From assembly GCF_001298105.1 (NCBI RefSeq), contig NZ_LGJH01000166.1, forward strand, positions 1 to 64,000: a stretch of 64,000 nucleotides of DNA, in the 5' to 3' direction. How positions within the stretch are numbered: position 1 is the first letter of the stretch; each line of letters begins with the position of its first letter. Source of the stretch: Novosphingobium sp. ST904. Lineage in GTDB: Bacteria > Pseudomonadota > Alphaproteobacteria > Sphingomonadales > Sphingomonadaceae. The notes beneath the pieces were generated by a model. The model was given only the letters and a program-made list of their open reading frames with translations. It had not been told where the DNA came from and ran no database searches. Both the position numbers and the translations under genes were made by a program. Of the stretch, positions 56,563 to 64,000 are shown piece after piece.

Positions 56563-56958
56563 GTGACGACCCAGACCGAAGCCCCCGCTACCCCGCACGA
56601 CATGATCGGCGGCGCGCCTGTTTTCGACGCGATTGCCAATCGTTTCTACGACCTGATGGAGCAGGACCCGGCCTATGCCGAACTTCGAGCGATGCATGCC
56701 GAAGACCTCGAACCGATGCGCCGCTCACTGCCCCGTTTCCTCGCCGGTTGGGCGGGCGGCCCGCGTGACTGGTTCGAGGCCAATCCCGGCAAATGCATGA
56801 TGAGCCTGCACAAGGACTTTCCCATCGATCGCATGACGGCCGAACAATGGGCGGAAGCGATGGCCCGCGCCATTGCCGAGGTCGCACCCGAACCTGCGAA
56901 CATCGCGCAGGCCATGACCGATGTGCTGACCCGGATGGCCCGGGGAATGGCGCGATAG
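56563..56958 (+). CDS. Truncated haemoglobin (group II)
   Basis: 131 residues from GTG 56563, which has GGAG 8 bp upstream; a TTG at 56557 is too close. TrHb2 features: MIGGAPVFDAIANRFYDLME (pre-F region), AGWAGGPRDWF and heme-proximal His in CMMSLHKDFPIDRMT. Binds heme and O2/NO; probably protects against nitric oxide or aids oxygen handling. It lies between two parS sites. Confidence 0.88.
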   Translation: MTTQTEAPATPHDMIGGAPVFDAIANRFYDLMEQDPAYAELRAMHAEDLEPMRRSLPRFLAGWAGGPRDWFEANPGKCMMSLHKDFPIDRMTAEQWAEAMARAIAEVAPEPANIAQAMTDVLTRMARGMAR

Positions 56959-57014
56959 ACTGCCCGGCTTTGCCGCGCGTTACCGCGATCGGCAGGACCG
57001 CCGCCCTGCCTCCG

Positions 57015-57296
57015 TCAACGTTCCACGTGGAACTGCTTCTCGCGCGAAGTTGCGCCGCGCAACAATTCCAGCCGTGACGGCGCGAGATCCAGGGCAGCGG
57101 CCAGCAGTGCGCGCACCGCCTCGTTAGCCTTGCCGTCTTCCGGCTTGGCCCGCACTTTCACCAGAACGCGGCCGTCGACGATCTCCAGCGTTTCCACTTT
57201 CGCGCCGGGCGTGACGCGCACGGCCAGCCTTTGTTCGGAATCGATCAGGGCGCGCACGGCCTCTGCCGGCGGCAACATGGCCTTCGGCTTGGCCAT
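57015..57296 (-). CDS. DUF167/YggU-family protein
   Basis: 93 residues: RLAVRVTPGAKVETLEIVDG then RVLVKVRAKPEDGKANEAVR, the YggU (UPF0235) signature. Function unknown. The second parS palindrome forms the last codons (QFHVER), an unusual coding use. Confidence 0.88.
   Translation of the reverse strand: MAKPKAMLPPAEAVRALIDSEQRLAVRVTPGAKVETLEIVDGRVLVKVRAKPEDGKANEAVRALLAAALDLAPSRLELLRGATSREKQFHVER
57019..57034. other. parS-like ParB-binding site 2
   Basis: A second perfect GTTCCACGTGGAAC (57020-57033), 521 bp from the first, inside the 3' end of the DUF167 gene. Confidence 0.8.
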
Positions 57297-57301
57297 CAGC
57301 C

Positions 57302-57859
57302 TTACAGACCCAGCGCCTCGGCATGAAGGCGGCCATTCACGACATAGCCTTTCACACCGGCCTGATTGGCCGCGATGGCATCGTCATCGAGGTCGCGCAG
57401 ATACTTCGCCGGTCGCCCCATCCAGAGCTGTCTTGCACCGATGCGCTTACCGGTAAGCTGCGCACCGGCCGCCAGCATGCCATCGGATTCGATATGGCTG
57501 CCGTCCATCACGATCGCGCCGAGGCCGACGAAGGCGCGGTCTTCCAGCGTCGAACCGTGAATCATCGCCATGTGCCCGATCAGCACGTCTTCCCCGATGA
57601 GCGTCGCATAGCCTTCCGGCCGGGTGGGCTTGGGGCTGTCGCAATGAATCACGGTGCCGTCCTGCACATTCGTCCGCGCGCCGATCACGACGCGATTGAC
57701 GTCGGCGCGGATCACGCAGTTGTACCAGATGCTGACGTCCGGCCCGATCTCGACATCGCCGATGATACGGCAGCCGGGGGCGATGAACGCGCTCGAATGA
57801 ATCCGCGGCGCCTTGCCGTGGATGGCGGCCACGGTGATATCGGTTCGGTTTTGAATCAT
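57302..57859 (-). CDS. Gamma-class carbonic anhydrase-like hexapeptide protein
   Basis: 185 residues of left-handed beta-helix: IGPDVSIWYNCVIRADVNRV, IGARTNVQDGTVIHCD, LIGEDVLIGHMAMIHGSTLE. Metal-binding His are seen in VIHCD and IGHMAMIHG. Closest to the YrdA/CaiE-type gamma-CA family; activity must be tested. Five bp upstream of DUF167, same strand. Confidence 0.9.
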   Translation of the reverse strand: MIQNRTDITVAAIHGKAPRIHSSAFIAPGCRIIGDVEIGPDVSIWYNCVIRADVNRVVIGARTNVQDGTVIHCDSPKPTRPEGYATLIGEDVLIGHMAMIHGSTLEDRAFVGLGAIVMDGSHIESDGMLAAGAQLTGKRIGARQLWMGRPAKYLRDLDDDAIAANQAGVKGYVVNGRLHAEALGL

Positions 57860-57884
57860 CCTGCCCTCTTCCCGCCGCGCCGGT

Positions 57885-58460
57885 TCAGCGCGGCTGCGCG
57901 GCCCATTCCTCGCGCGTGATCGAATAAACGATGGTGTGCCGCAGCGGTGGCTCGAAGCGCAAGTCGTCGTAATCGAGTTCCTGGCGCCTACGCATGCCCA
58001 GGCGGCGCATGAGCCCCCAGCTCGGCTCGTTCTCGATCACGGTGATGGCGAAGATTTCCTCCGCGCCGAACTGCCCGAAGCCGGCATCGAGCGAGGCGGC
58101 GGCGGCTTCCTTCGCATAGCCCTTGCCGTGCGAGTCACTGCGCAGCCGCCAGCCGATCTCGAACGCGCCGAGGAACGAAGCCCCCGGCGCGTCGATCTTC
58201 TTGAGACCGCAAAAGCCGAGCATCTCCCCGGACAGGTCACCGCCATCGGCCTTCCGCTCGGCGATCCAGAACGTGTGCCCCCAGCTTTCATGGAAGCCGA
58301 GCATCCGGGCTTCAGAAGCCGCCAGCCGCTCCGCATCCATCACCCCGCCCAGCCAGCGCATGACCTGCGGGGTATTGGTGACTTCGGCGAAGCGCGCGAT
58401 GTCGCCCGGTTGCCAGTTTCGCAGCACCAGACGGTCCGTCTCCAGTCGGAACGCCGTCAT
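57885..58460 (-). CDS. GNAT-family N-acetyltransferase (RimJ/RimL-like)
   Basis: 191 residues: ETDRLVLRNWQPGDIARFAE opening, acetyl-CoA loop RLRSDSHGKGYAKEAAAASL, and IENEPSWGLMRRLGMRR near the C-terminus. Acetylates an unknown amine, possibly a protein N-terminus. Ends 25 bp from the gamma-CA start; 4 bp follow hemB. Confidence 0.92.
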   Translation of the reverse strand: MTAFRLETDRLVLRNWQPGDIARFAEVTNTPQVMRWLGGVMDAERLAASEARMLGFHESWGHTFWIAERKADGGDLSGEMLGFCGLKKIDAPGASFLGAFEIGWRLRSDSHGKGYAKEAAAASLDAGFGQFGAEEIFAITVIENEPSWGLMRRLGMRRRQELDYDDLRFEPPLRHTIVYSITREEWAAQPR

Positions 58461-58464
58461 GACG

Positions 58465-59460
58465 TCACTTCTGCAGGAGGCGTGCGGCGTGGACGGCGTG
58501 ATATGTCAGCACGCCCGAAGCACCCGCCCGCTTGAAGGCCAGAAGGGTTTCCAGCACCATCGCATCGCGGTCCGCCGCGCCGGCCGCTACCGCCGCCTCG
58601 ATCATCGCGTACTCGCCCGAAACCTGATAGGCGAAAACGGGAACCTCGAAGGTTTCCTTCACCCGGCGCAGAATATCGAGATAGGGCAGGCCCGGCTTGA
58701 CCATGACGCTGTCGGCGCCTTCATCGAGATCCATCTCGACCTCGCGCAGCGCTTCCTCGGCATTGGCCGGGTCTATCTGATAGGTCTTCTTGTCACCCTT
58801 GAGCAGGCCGCGCGTGTTCACCGCGTCGCGGAACGGACCGTAGAACGCCGAGGCATATTTCGCGGCGTAGCTCATGATCTGGACGTTGACGAAGCCCTCG
58901 TCCTCCAGTGCATCGCGAATGGCGCCGATGCGGCCGTCCATCATGTCGGAGGGGGCGATGATGTCGGCCCCTGCCCGCGCCTGATTCAGCGACTGGCCGA
59001 CCAGCACTTCGACCGTCTCGTCATTGAGCACGTAGCCGTCGTCGTCCACGAGCCCGTCCTGCCCGTGGGTGGTATAGGGATCGAGCGCGACATCGGTCAG
59101 CAGGCCGATCCGGTCGCCAAGTTCATCGCGGATGGCGCGCAGCGCGCGGCACATGAGGTTGTCGGGGTTGAGCGCTTCGGCGCCGTTATCGCTGCGCCGG
59201 TCGGGCTGGGTGTCGGGGAACAGCGCAAGGCAGGGAATGCCGAGATCCGCCGCTTCTTTGGCACGCTGGACCATCAGGTCCACCGACCAGCGCGACACGC
59301 CCGGCAGCGAGGCGATGGGCTGTTCGACGCCCGAACCCTCGGTCACGAAGACTGGCCAGATCAGGTCGGCAGGGGTCAGCACCGTCTCACGGTGCATGGC
59401 GCGGCTCCAGGCCGTGGCGCGCGCGCGGCGCAGGCGGGTATGGGGATATGCTCCGGTCAT
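58465..59460 (-). CDS. hemB: Delta-aminolevulinic acid dehydratase (porphobilinogen synthase)
   Basis: 331 residues from ATG 59460. Schiff-base Lys motif DSVMVKPGLPYLD, second Lys in MSYAAKYASAFYG, substrate motif AYQVSGEYAMI. The metal segment DVALDPYTTHGQDG lacks the cysteines of zinc enzymes, consistent with the Mg2+-dependent alphaproteobacterial type. Makes porphobilinogen for heme. Confidence 0.95.
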   Translation of the reverse strand: MTGAYPHTRLRRARATAWSRAMHRETVLTPADLIWPVFVTEGSGVEQPIASLPGVSRWSVDLMVQRAKEAADLGIPCLALFPDTQPDRRSDNGAEALNPDNLMCRALRAIRDELGDRIGLLTDVALDPYTTHGQDGLVDDDGYVLNDETVEVLVGQSLNQARAGADIIAPSDMMDGRIGAIRDALEDEGFVNVQIMSYAAKYASAFYGPFRDAVNTRGLLKGDKKTYQIDPANAEEALREVEMDLDEGADSVMVKPGLPYLDILRRVKETFEVPVFAYQVSGEYAMIEAAVAAGAADRDAMVLETLLAFKRAGASGVLTYHAVHAARLLQK

Positions 59461-59548
59461 GACAGGGTGATTGCCGGAAAAGCGCAGGCGGTTCAATGAG
59501 ACGGACTGTCCAAGGCATCAACCCAGGTTGTGCGAAACGGCAGCGCCC

Positions 59549-61168
59549 TTATTCGGCCGGTTTGGGGGCCAGCCGGTCGATCTCGCGCTGCGCTTCGGTC
59601 GGGCCGTCGGCAGGGGCGGCGATATCGCCAAGCGCCTCGCCGGGCTGGACGCCGAGCAGCGCGTTCATTCGCGCCTTGAAGGCATCCTTCTCCTTGCCGT
59701 CGATCTGCGGTCGCGAAATGAAACGCAGACCCGACGGATTGATCGTCTGCCCCCCGCGATAGGCTTCGAAGTGAAGATGCGGCCCGGTGGAAAGGCCCGT
59801 CGAGCCGACATAGCCGATCACCTGCCCGGCCTTGACCCGCGCGCCTCGGGCCACGGCGATACGGCTCATGTGGCCATAGCCGGTATCGAGGCCGCCTCCG
59901 TGGCTCAGGCGCACATAATTGCCGTGCCCGCCATGCCGTCCCGCAAAGTTCACCACGCCGTCGGCCACGGCATAGATCGGCGAGCCATAGGCCGCGCCAT
60001 AGTCGATCCCGGCGTGCATGCGAACGTAGCCGAGAATCGGATGACGGCGCTTGCCGTAAGGCGAGGTCATGTGCCCGGCGACCGGCATTCCTCCCGGCGC
60101 CCCTCGTGCCTGGGTAAGCGCGGATGCGGCGAACATTTCGCCGTCCTTGCCCCAGCGCAGCAATTGCACGCGCGGTTTCCCGCCGTGATCGAGCCCGGCA
60201 TAGAGCAGTTCTCCCACCTCGCGCTCGCCCTTGGCGGAGCGCTTGTAGGCAACGACGATGTCGAACTGGTCCTGCGCGGCGATGTCGCTTTCCAGGCTCA
60301 GATACTTGTCGATGGCGCGCAGGTAGGACTGGATCGCCCCCACCGGCGCGCCTGCATTGCGGGCGGAACGGTAAAGGCTTGAACCCACCGTGCCGCGAAT
60401 GCGCAGCGGCGTCTCGTCCACGCGGATCGGATGGCGCACCAGCGCAAGGTTGCCGCCGGGGCCGCGCTCCACCGAAACATCGAGATCGAAGCGGGCGCGG
60501 AAATCCATCGAGTCCATCGCCCGAGGAGCGTTCGGTGCCGGGCGGCGGCCCATGGTAATGTCGAAACGCGTGCCGGAGGAAAGATCGCCCAACGGCACCG
60601 CCTGACTCACGAGCCCCGCAATCTGCGAGACGTCCGTCGCCCCCACGCCAACCCGCTCCAGCATGCGGGCGAAACTGTCCCCCTGCGCCAGCGTCGAGAC
60701 GATCTGGATCGAGGGACGCTCCGGCACCCCGGCCAGCGGACGCACCAGCGGGCTCGCACCCATGTGGCGGCCGCTGTCGGCACCCAGCGCCAGCGGTGAA
60801 ATGGTCTGGCTGCGAAACTCGTCGCGGCTGCGATCGGCGATCGGCATCGCGGTGGCCGCTTCCACCGCGGCGAAATCGGGCCACATGGCAATGGCCGCGG
60901 CACTGAGGCCCAGCAGCGTGGCAAGCCCCCGGAACCAGCGGCGACTGCCGATGTCGCAGGCCAGGTCCGGCGCGATCTCGGCATCATGGCACCAGCGTTC
61001 GATACCCTGCTTCCAGCGGGTCAGGATCGGTGGTTTTCCGGGAATCGAAACGCCGGATGCCGGCGCATGATCGTGCAGCACCTGGTCGTGCGAGAGCGCC
61101 GCGACATGCGCCGCGACATCGCCACCCTGATCCTGTGCCCTGAACAAATTGCCACTTCCCGCGTTCAC
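59549..61168 (-). CDS. M23-family metallopeptidase with N-terminal membrane anchor
   Basis: 539 residues. Anchor near residues 75-95 (GLATLLGLSAAAIAMWP), OapA/LysM-like middle region (LAQGDSFARMLERVGV, SLESDIAAQDQFDIV), C-terminal LytM domain with MHAGIDYGA (HxxxD) and GPHLHFEAY (HxH). DNA-binding is not implied; acts on peptidoglycan stems in the periplasm. The real start may be further inside, as the first ~60 residues are not family-like. Confidence 0.88.
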   Translation of the reverse strand: MNAGSGNLFRAQDQGGDVAAHVAALSHDQVLHDHAPASGVSIPGKPPILTRWKQGIERWCHDAEIAPDLACDIGSRRWFRGLATLLGLSAAAIAMWPDFAAVEAATAMPIADRSRDEFRSQTISPLALGADSGRHMGASPLVRPLAGVPERPSIQIVSTLAQGDSFARMLERVGVGATDVSQIAGLVSQAVPLGDLSSGTRFDITMGRRPAPNAPRAMDSMDFRARFDLDVSVERGPGGNLALVRHPIRVDETPLRIRGTVGSSLYRSARNAGAPVGAIQSYLRAIDKYLSLESDIAAQDQFDIVVAYKRSAKGEREVGELLYAGLDHGGKPRVQLLRWGKDGEMFAASALTQARGAPGGMPVAGHMTSPYGKRRHPILGYVRMHAGIDYGAAYGSPIYAVADGVVNFAGRHGGHGNYVRLSHGGGLDTGYGHMSRIAVARGARVKAGQVIGYVGSTGLSTGPHLHFEAYRGGQTINPSGLRFISRPQIDGKEKDAFKARMNALLGVQPGEALGDIAAPADGPTEAQREIDRLAPKPAE

Positions 61169-61305
61169 GCCCGAACTTGCGGCGCGTGCTGCAAACGACC
61201 TGTCGGCCCCGGCCTGATCCCGCGAACCGGCGGCTCATGGGGCGGCCTTCTGCCCCCTCAAGGTTAATCTCCAGCTAACACTGTGGATTTCCACCCCGGT
61301 TTTCG

Positions 61306-63966
61306 ATGAGCCGAGACTTGCGGGGGGCTGGAGGCAGTGCCACATTCGGCCTCGCAATGGTTCACGGCCGGCATGTCTCGTCGCGAAACGACGCCCCCAG
61401 CGGGGTGAAGGCCGTGCTCGGTCCCACGAATACCGGCAAGACCCACCTCGCCATAGAGCGTCTCTGCGCCCATTCCAGCGGAGCCATCGGCTTCCCGCTC
61501 AGATTGCTTGCGCGTGAGGTCTACGACCGGGTCTGCAAGATCAAGGGCGAGCGGAACGTCGCCCTGATCACCGGCGAGGAACGCATCGAACCCAAGGATG
61601 CGCGCTACCTGCTCTGCACGGTGGAAGCGATGCCGGTGACGGAGCGCAGCCTCGCCTTCGTGGCCATCGACGAAGCCCAGCTCGGCGCCGACCGCGAGCG
61701 CGGCCATGTCTTCACCGACCGCCTGCTTCACGCGCGCGGCCGGGAGGAGACCATGATTCTCGGTTCCTCCACGCTTGAACCGATGGTCAAAGCGCTGGTG
61801 CCCGGTGTCGAGGTGATAACCCGGCCGCGTTTCTCAACGCTTTCCCATGCGGGGGCCAGAAAGCTCTCCCGCATCCCGCCGCGCAGCGCCATCGTCGCCT
61901 TCTCGGCAGAGCAGGTCTACGCGATTGCGGAAATGCTGCGGCGCTTCCGTGGCGGCGCCGCGGTCGTCATGGGCGCGCTGAGCCCCCAGACGCGCAATGC
62001 CCAGGTCGAGCTGTACCAGTCCGGCGAGGTCGATTATCTCGTCGCCACCGACGCTATCGGCATGGGGCTCAACCTCGATGTCGAACATGTCGCCTTTGCC
62101 GGACTCTCTAAGTTCGACGGCCAGCGCCACCGGCGGCTCACCACTTCGGAAATGGCCCAGATCGCCGGACGCGCGGGCCGCCACCAGAAGGACGGCACCT
62201 TCGGCACGCTCACCGGCTCCGGCGGGCATGATTCGGAATTCGAACCGGACGAAGTCTACGCGATCGAAGAGCACCGCTTCCCTCCGTTGACCAAGCTGTT
62301 CTGGCGCGAGCCGGACCCCCGGTTCGACAGCGTGGCAACCCTGATCGCCGACCTCGAAACGCCGCCCCACCGCGATGGGCTCGTCCTCGCGCCCGAAGCG
62401 ATTGACCTCGCCGTGCTCAAGCGCCTTGCCGACGAAAATCAGGTTGCAGACAGTGTGCGCGGTCACGCCATGGTGCGCCGCTTCTGGGAAGTCTGCCGCC
62501 TGCCCGATTTTCGCCAGCAGGGCGTGGAAACCCATTCCCGATTCGTTGCGCGGCTCTGGCAGGACCTGCGCCACGGCGAACTCGGGGCTGACTATATGGC
62601 CCAGCAGATCGCCCGGCTCGACATTACCGGCGGCGACATCGACACCCTGCAGGGCCGCATCGCCGCGATCCGCTCCTGGGCCTATATCGCCCAGCGCCCG
62701 GACTGGGTTCTCGCCCGTGAGGAAATGGCCGCCCGCGCCCGTGCGGTAGAGGCTCGCCTTTCCGATGCCCTCCATGGCAAACTTACCGAACGATTCATCA
62801 ACCGCAGGACCGCTGTGCTCATGAAGAAACTCGGCCCCGATGCCGGACTGCTTTCAGTCCGCCTCGAAGACGAGGAAGTCCTGGTCGAAGGCGAGCACAT
62901 CGGCTCGCTGCACGGCTTTGCCTTCCAGGTCGATCCCGCCGCCCGCCTTTCCGATCGCAAGCTGCTGCTCGCGGCCGCCGAACGGCACCTGCCGGCCCTG
63001 CTCCAGTCCCGCGCCGCCGCACTTACCGCCGCGATTCACGAGGGCGTGGCTCCGCTCACCCTCGAAAACGGCAAACTGAGCTGGGAAGGCGAAAAGATCG
63101 CCACGCTTTCGGCGGGCCGTTCGCTGCTAGCCCCCCTGCTGGTTCCCGACCGCGTGCTCGACACGATCCCCGCCCCCGCCCGCAAGGAACTGGTGGCCGC
63201 GCTGGAAGCCTGGCTGGAAGCGGCACTCGAACCGCTCGCCCCCTTGCGAAAGCTGGATGAGGCAAGCCGGGCCGAGGATGCCGGGCCGGAACTGCGCGCG
63301 CTGCTCATCACATTGGTCGATCGCGGCGGCATGATTCCCCGCGAGGGATCAGGCGTAGACCGGGTCGACAAGGCGCGGCGCACGATGCTGGCAAAGCTCG
63401 GCGTGCGCGTCGGCGCGCTGGACCTGTTCGTTCCCGCCATGCTGCGCCCCGGACCGATCGCGCTATGGCGCCAGCTCGCAGGGGTCGCCGGAATCAGCCG
63501 TGCCGGGAATCCGCCCGATCCGGCAATGCCGCCCGCCATGGATTCGGCGAAGCGTCACAACACTCCGGGATACCGGGACCTCGGCAAGCAACTCGTACGC
63601 CTCGACATGGCCGAGAAACTGCTGCGCGAGGCACACGAGGCACGGAGCGGCGCGAGCGGCAACGCCAACAACAACAACAACAACAACGGCAACAGGGGCC
63701 CTTCCCGTTCGTTCTCCCTGGATCCGGCACGTGCGGTGTCGATGGGCCTGACGACCGCCAGTTACGCCCGCCTGCTGCGGATCGGCGGATTTCAGGCGCT
63801 GGTGCCGCGTCCGCTGGCGGAAGGCGCTTATGGCCCGCCGGCACCGGTGCGCTGGCGCTGGCGTCCGCCGCGGCGTGAAGCCGAGGAAATCCGGCCGGCG
63901 CCCCAGCGCAGCGATGGCGCCTTTGCGGCACTTGGCGAGCTTCTTGGTGCGGGCCGGGGCCGATAG
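61306..63966 (+). CDS. SUV3-like superfamily 2 RNA helicase
   Basis: 886 residues. Walker A GPTNTGKTHLA (residues 39-49), DEAQ box VAIDEAQLG (about 122-125), motif VI region QIAGRAGRHQKDG, and the family C-terminal domain with SWAYIAQRPDWVL. Homologous to mitochondrial SUV3. The C-terminus has an Asn tract (N7) and Arg-rich end. Alternative start ATG 61357 is possible. In relatives this gene precedes an S4-domain protein. Confidence 0.93.
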   Translation: MSRDLRGAGGSATFGLAMVHGRHVSSRNDAPSGVKAVLGPTNTGKTHLAIERLCAHSSGAIGFPLRLLAREVYDRVCKIKGERNVALITGEERIEPKDARYLLCTVEAMPVTERSLAFVAIDEAQLGADRERGHVFTDRLLHARGREETMILGSSTLEPMVKALVPGVEVITRPRFSTLSHAGARKLSRIPPRSAIVAFSAEQVYAIAEMLRRFRGGAAVVMGALSPQTRNAQVELYQSGEVDYLVATDAIGMGLNLDVEHVAFAGLSKFDGQRHRRLTTSEMAQIAGRAGRHQKDGTFGTLTGSGGHDSEFEPDEVYAIEEHRFPPLTKLFWREPDPRFDSVATLIADLETPPHRDGLVLAPEAIDLAVLKRLADENQVADSVRGHAMVRRFWEVCRLPDFRQQGVETHSRFVARLWQDLRHGELGADYMAQQIARLDITGGDIDTLQGRIAAIRSWAYIAQRPDWVLAREEMAARARAVEARLSDALHGKLTERFINRRTAVLMKKLGPDAGLLSVRLEDEEVLVEGEHIGSLHGFAFQVDPAARLSDRKLLLAAAERHLPALLQSRAAALTAAIHEGVAPLTLENGKLSWEGEKIATLSAGRSLLAPLLVPDRVLDTIPAPARKELVAALEAWLEAALEPLAPLRKLDEASRAEDAGPELRALLITLVDRGGMIPREGSGVDRVDKARRTMLAKLGVRVGALDLFVPAMLRPGPIALWRQLAGVAGISRAGNPPDPAMPPAMDSAKRHNTPGYRDLGKQLVRLDMAEKLLREAHEARSGASGNANNNNNNNGNRGPSRSFSLDPARAVSMGLTTASYARLLRIGGFQALVPRPLAEGAYGPPAPVRWRWRPPRREAEEIRPAPQRSDGAFAALGELLGAGRGR
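63667..63687 (+). repeat. AAC trinucleotide repeat (x7) encoding an Asn tract
   Basis: Seven in-frame AAC codons in the helicase C-terminal linker; prone to slippage in units of one codon without frameshift. Confidence 0.85.
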
Positions 63967-63987
63967 CGATAGGGAGGCAGGGCAAGA

Positions 63988-64000
63988 ATGAGGATCGACA
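63988..64000 (+). CDS. Start of a gene cut by the right edge, probably S4-domain RNA-binding protein
   Basis: ATG 63988 (MRID...) follows AGGGAGG, 21 bp after the helicase stop. MRID is the usual start of the Hsp15/S4-domain protein that follows this helicase in relatives. Only four codons are visible. Confidence 0.4.

Noticed and set aside
1-64000. CRISPR arrays, insertion sequences, prophage genes, toxin-antitoxin pairs
   Set aside because: Looked for and none supported; the lone ribbon-helix-helix gene has no toxin partner.

Overview
The window is a GC-rich (roughly 65% by eye) alphaproteobacterial chromosome segment. It looks like a sphingomonad, most likely Novosphingobium or a close relative. 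Reasons: three large TonB-dependent receptors in 64 kb; alphaproteobacterial marker families (DUF1013/TrcR, DUF1192 beside a quinone oxidoreductase, DUF2093, DUF3035 lipoprotein, SUV3-type helicase, ligase-associated exonuclease); the gene order around purE-purK-folA-ribF-ileS-lspA; and a REP-like palindrome (CTTCGACA-GCTCAG type) that I recall as common in sphingomonads. There is no prophage, IS element, CRISPR array or rRNA operon. One tRNA (Thr-GGT) is present.

Layout. 0.3-4.7 kb: a minus-strand set yezD-like / TonB receptor / TauE-SafE permease, with an Rrf2 regulator upstream; probably sulfur acquisition. 4.8-9.1 kb: membrane protein and SDR oxidoreductase divergent from a GlxA/AraC-type regulator, then an SBF-like (bile-acid/Na+ symporter family) transporter and an aldo/keto reductase. 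9.5-19.6 kb: an accessory catabolic stretch on the plus strand (TonB receptor, MFS transporter, Rieske oxygenase, VOC protein, class III extradiol dioxygenase, acetamidase/formamidase, TauD-type dioxygenase, serine hydrolase). Its substrate is unknown. 20-27.5 kb: murA and galU (cell envelope), a lytic transglycosylase, and a translationally coupled TonB receptor-phytase pair preceded by a candidate Pho-box array. 27.5-35.8 kb: tRNA-Thr and a long housekeeping operon, gpmA-purE-purK-folA-ribF-ileS-lspA-lipoprotein. 35.8-49.7 kb: mixed core genes (CNNM/CorC, OmpA-family lipoprotein, nadC, tadA, rpmB, M23 peptidase, xseA/purD, adenosine kinase, TrcR). 49.8-64 kb: quinone oxidoreductase, DUF1192, clpA, DNA-ligase-associated exonuclease plus ATP-dependent ligase, truncated haemoglobin, DUF167, gamma-carbonic anhydrase, GNAT, hemB, M23 peptidase and an SUV3-like helicase. 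Two perfect parS-type palindromes lie 0.5 kb apart at 56.5 and 57.0 kb, suggesting the segment is in the ParB/origin domain.

A global feature dominates interpretation. At least 13 genes, including ileS, clpA, purE and xseA, are each split by a single-base shift, mostly one missing base in a short G or C run. This is far more likely consensus or assembly error than real pseudogenisation, so I annotate these as full-length genes and give the shift position.

The strongest regulatory readings are a 17-bp perfect palindrome lying in the spacer and -35 of the yezD-TonB-TauE promoter, four 11-bp-phased Pho half-sites before the phytase receptor, and the parS pair. The most promising unexplained biology is the 12-19.6 kb oxygenase/amidase cluster.
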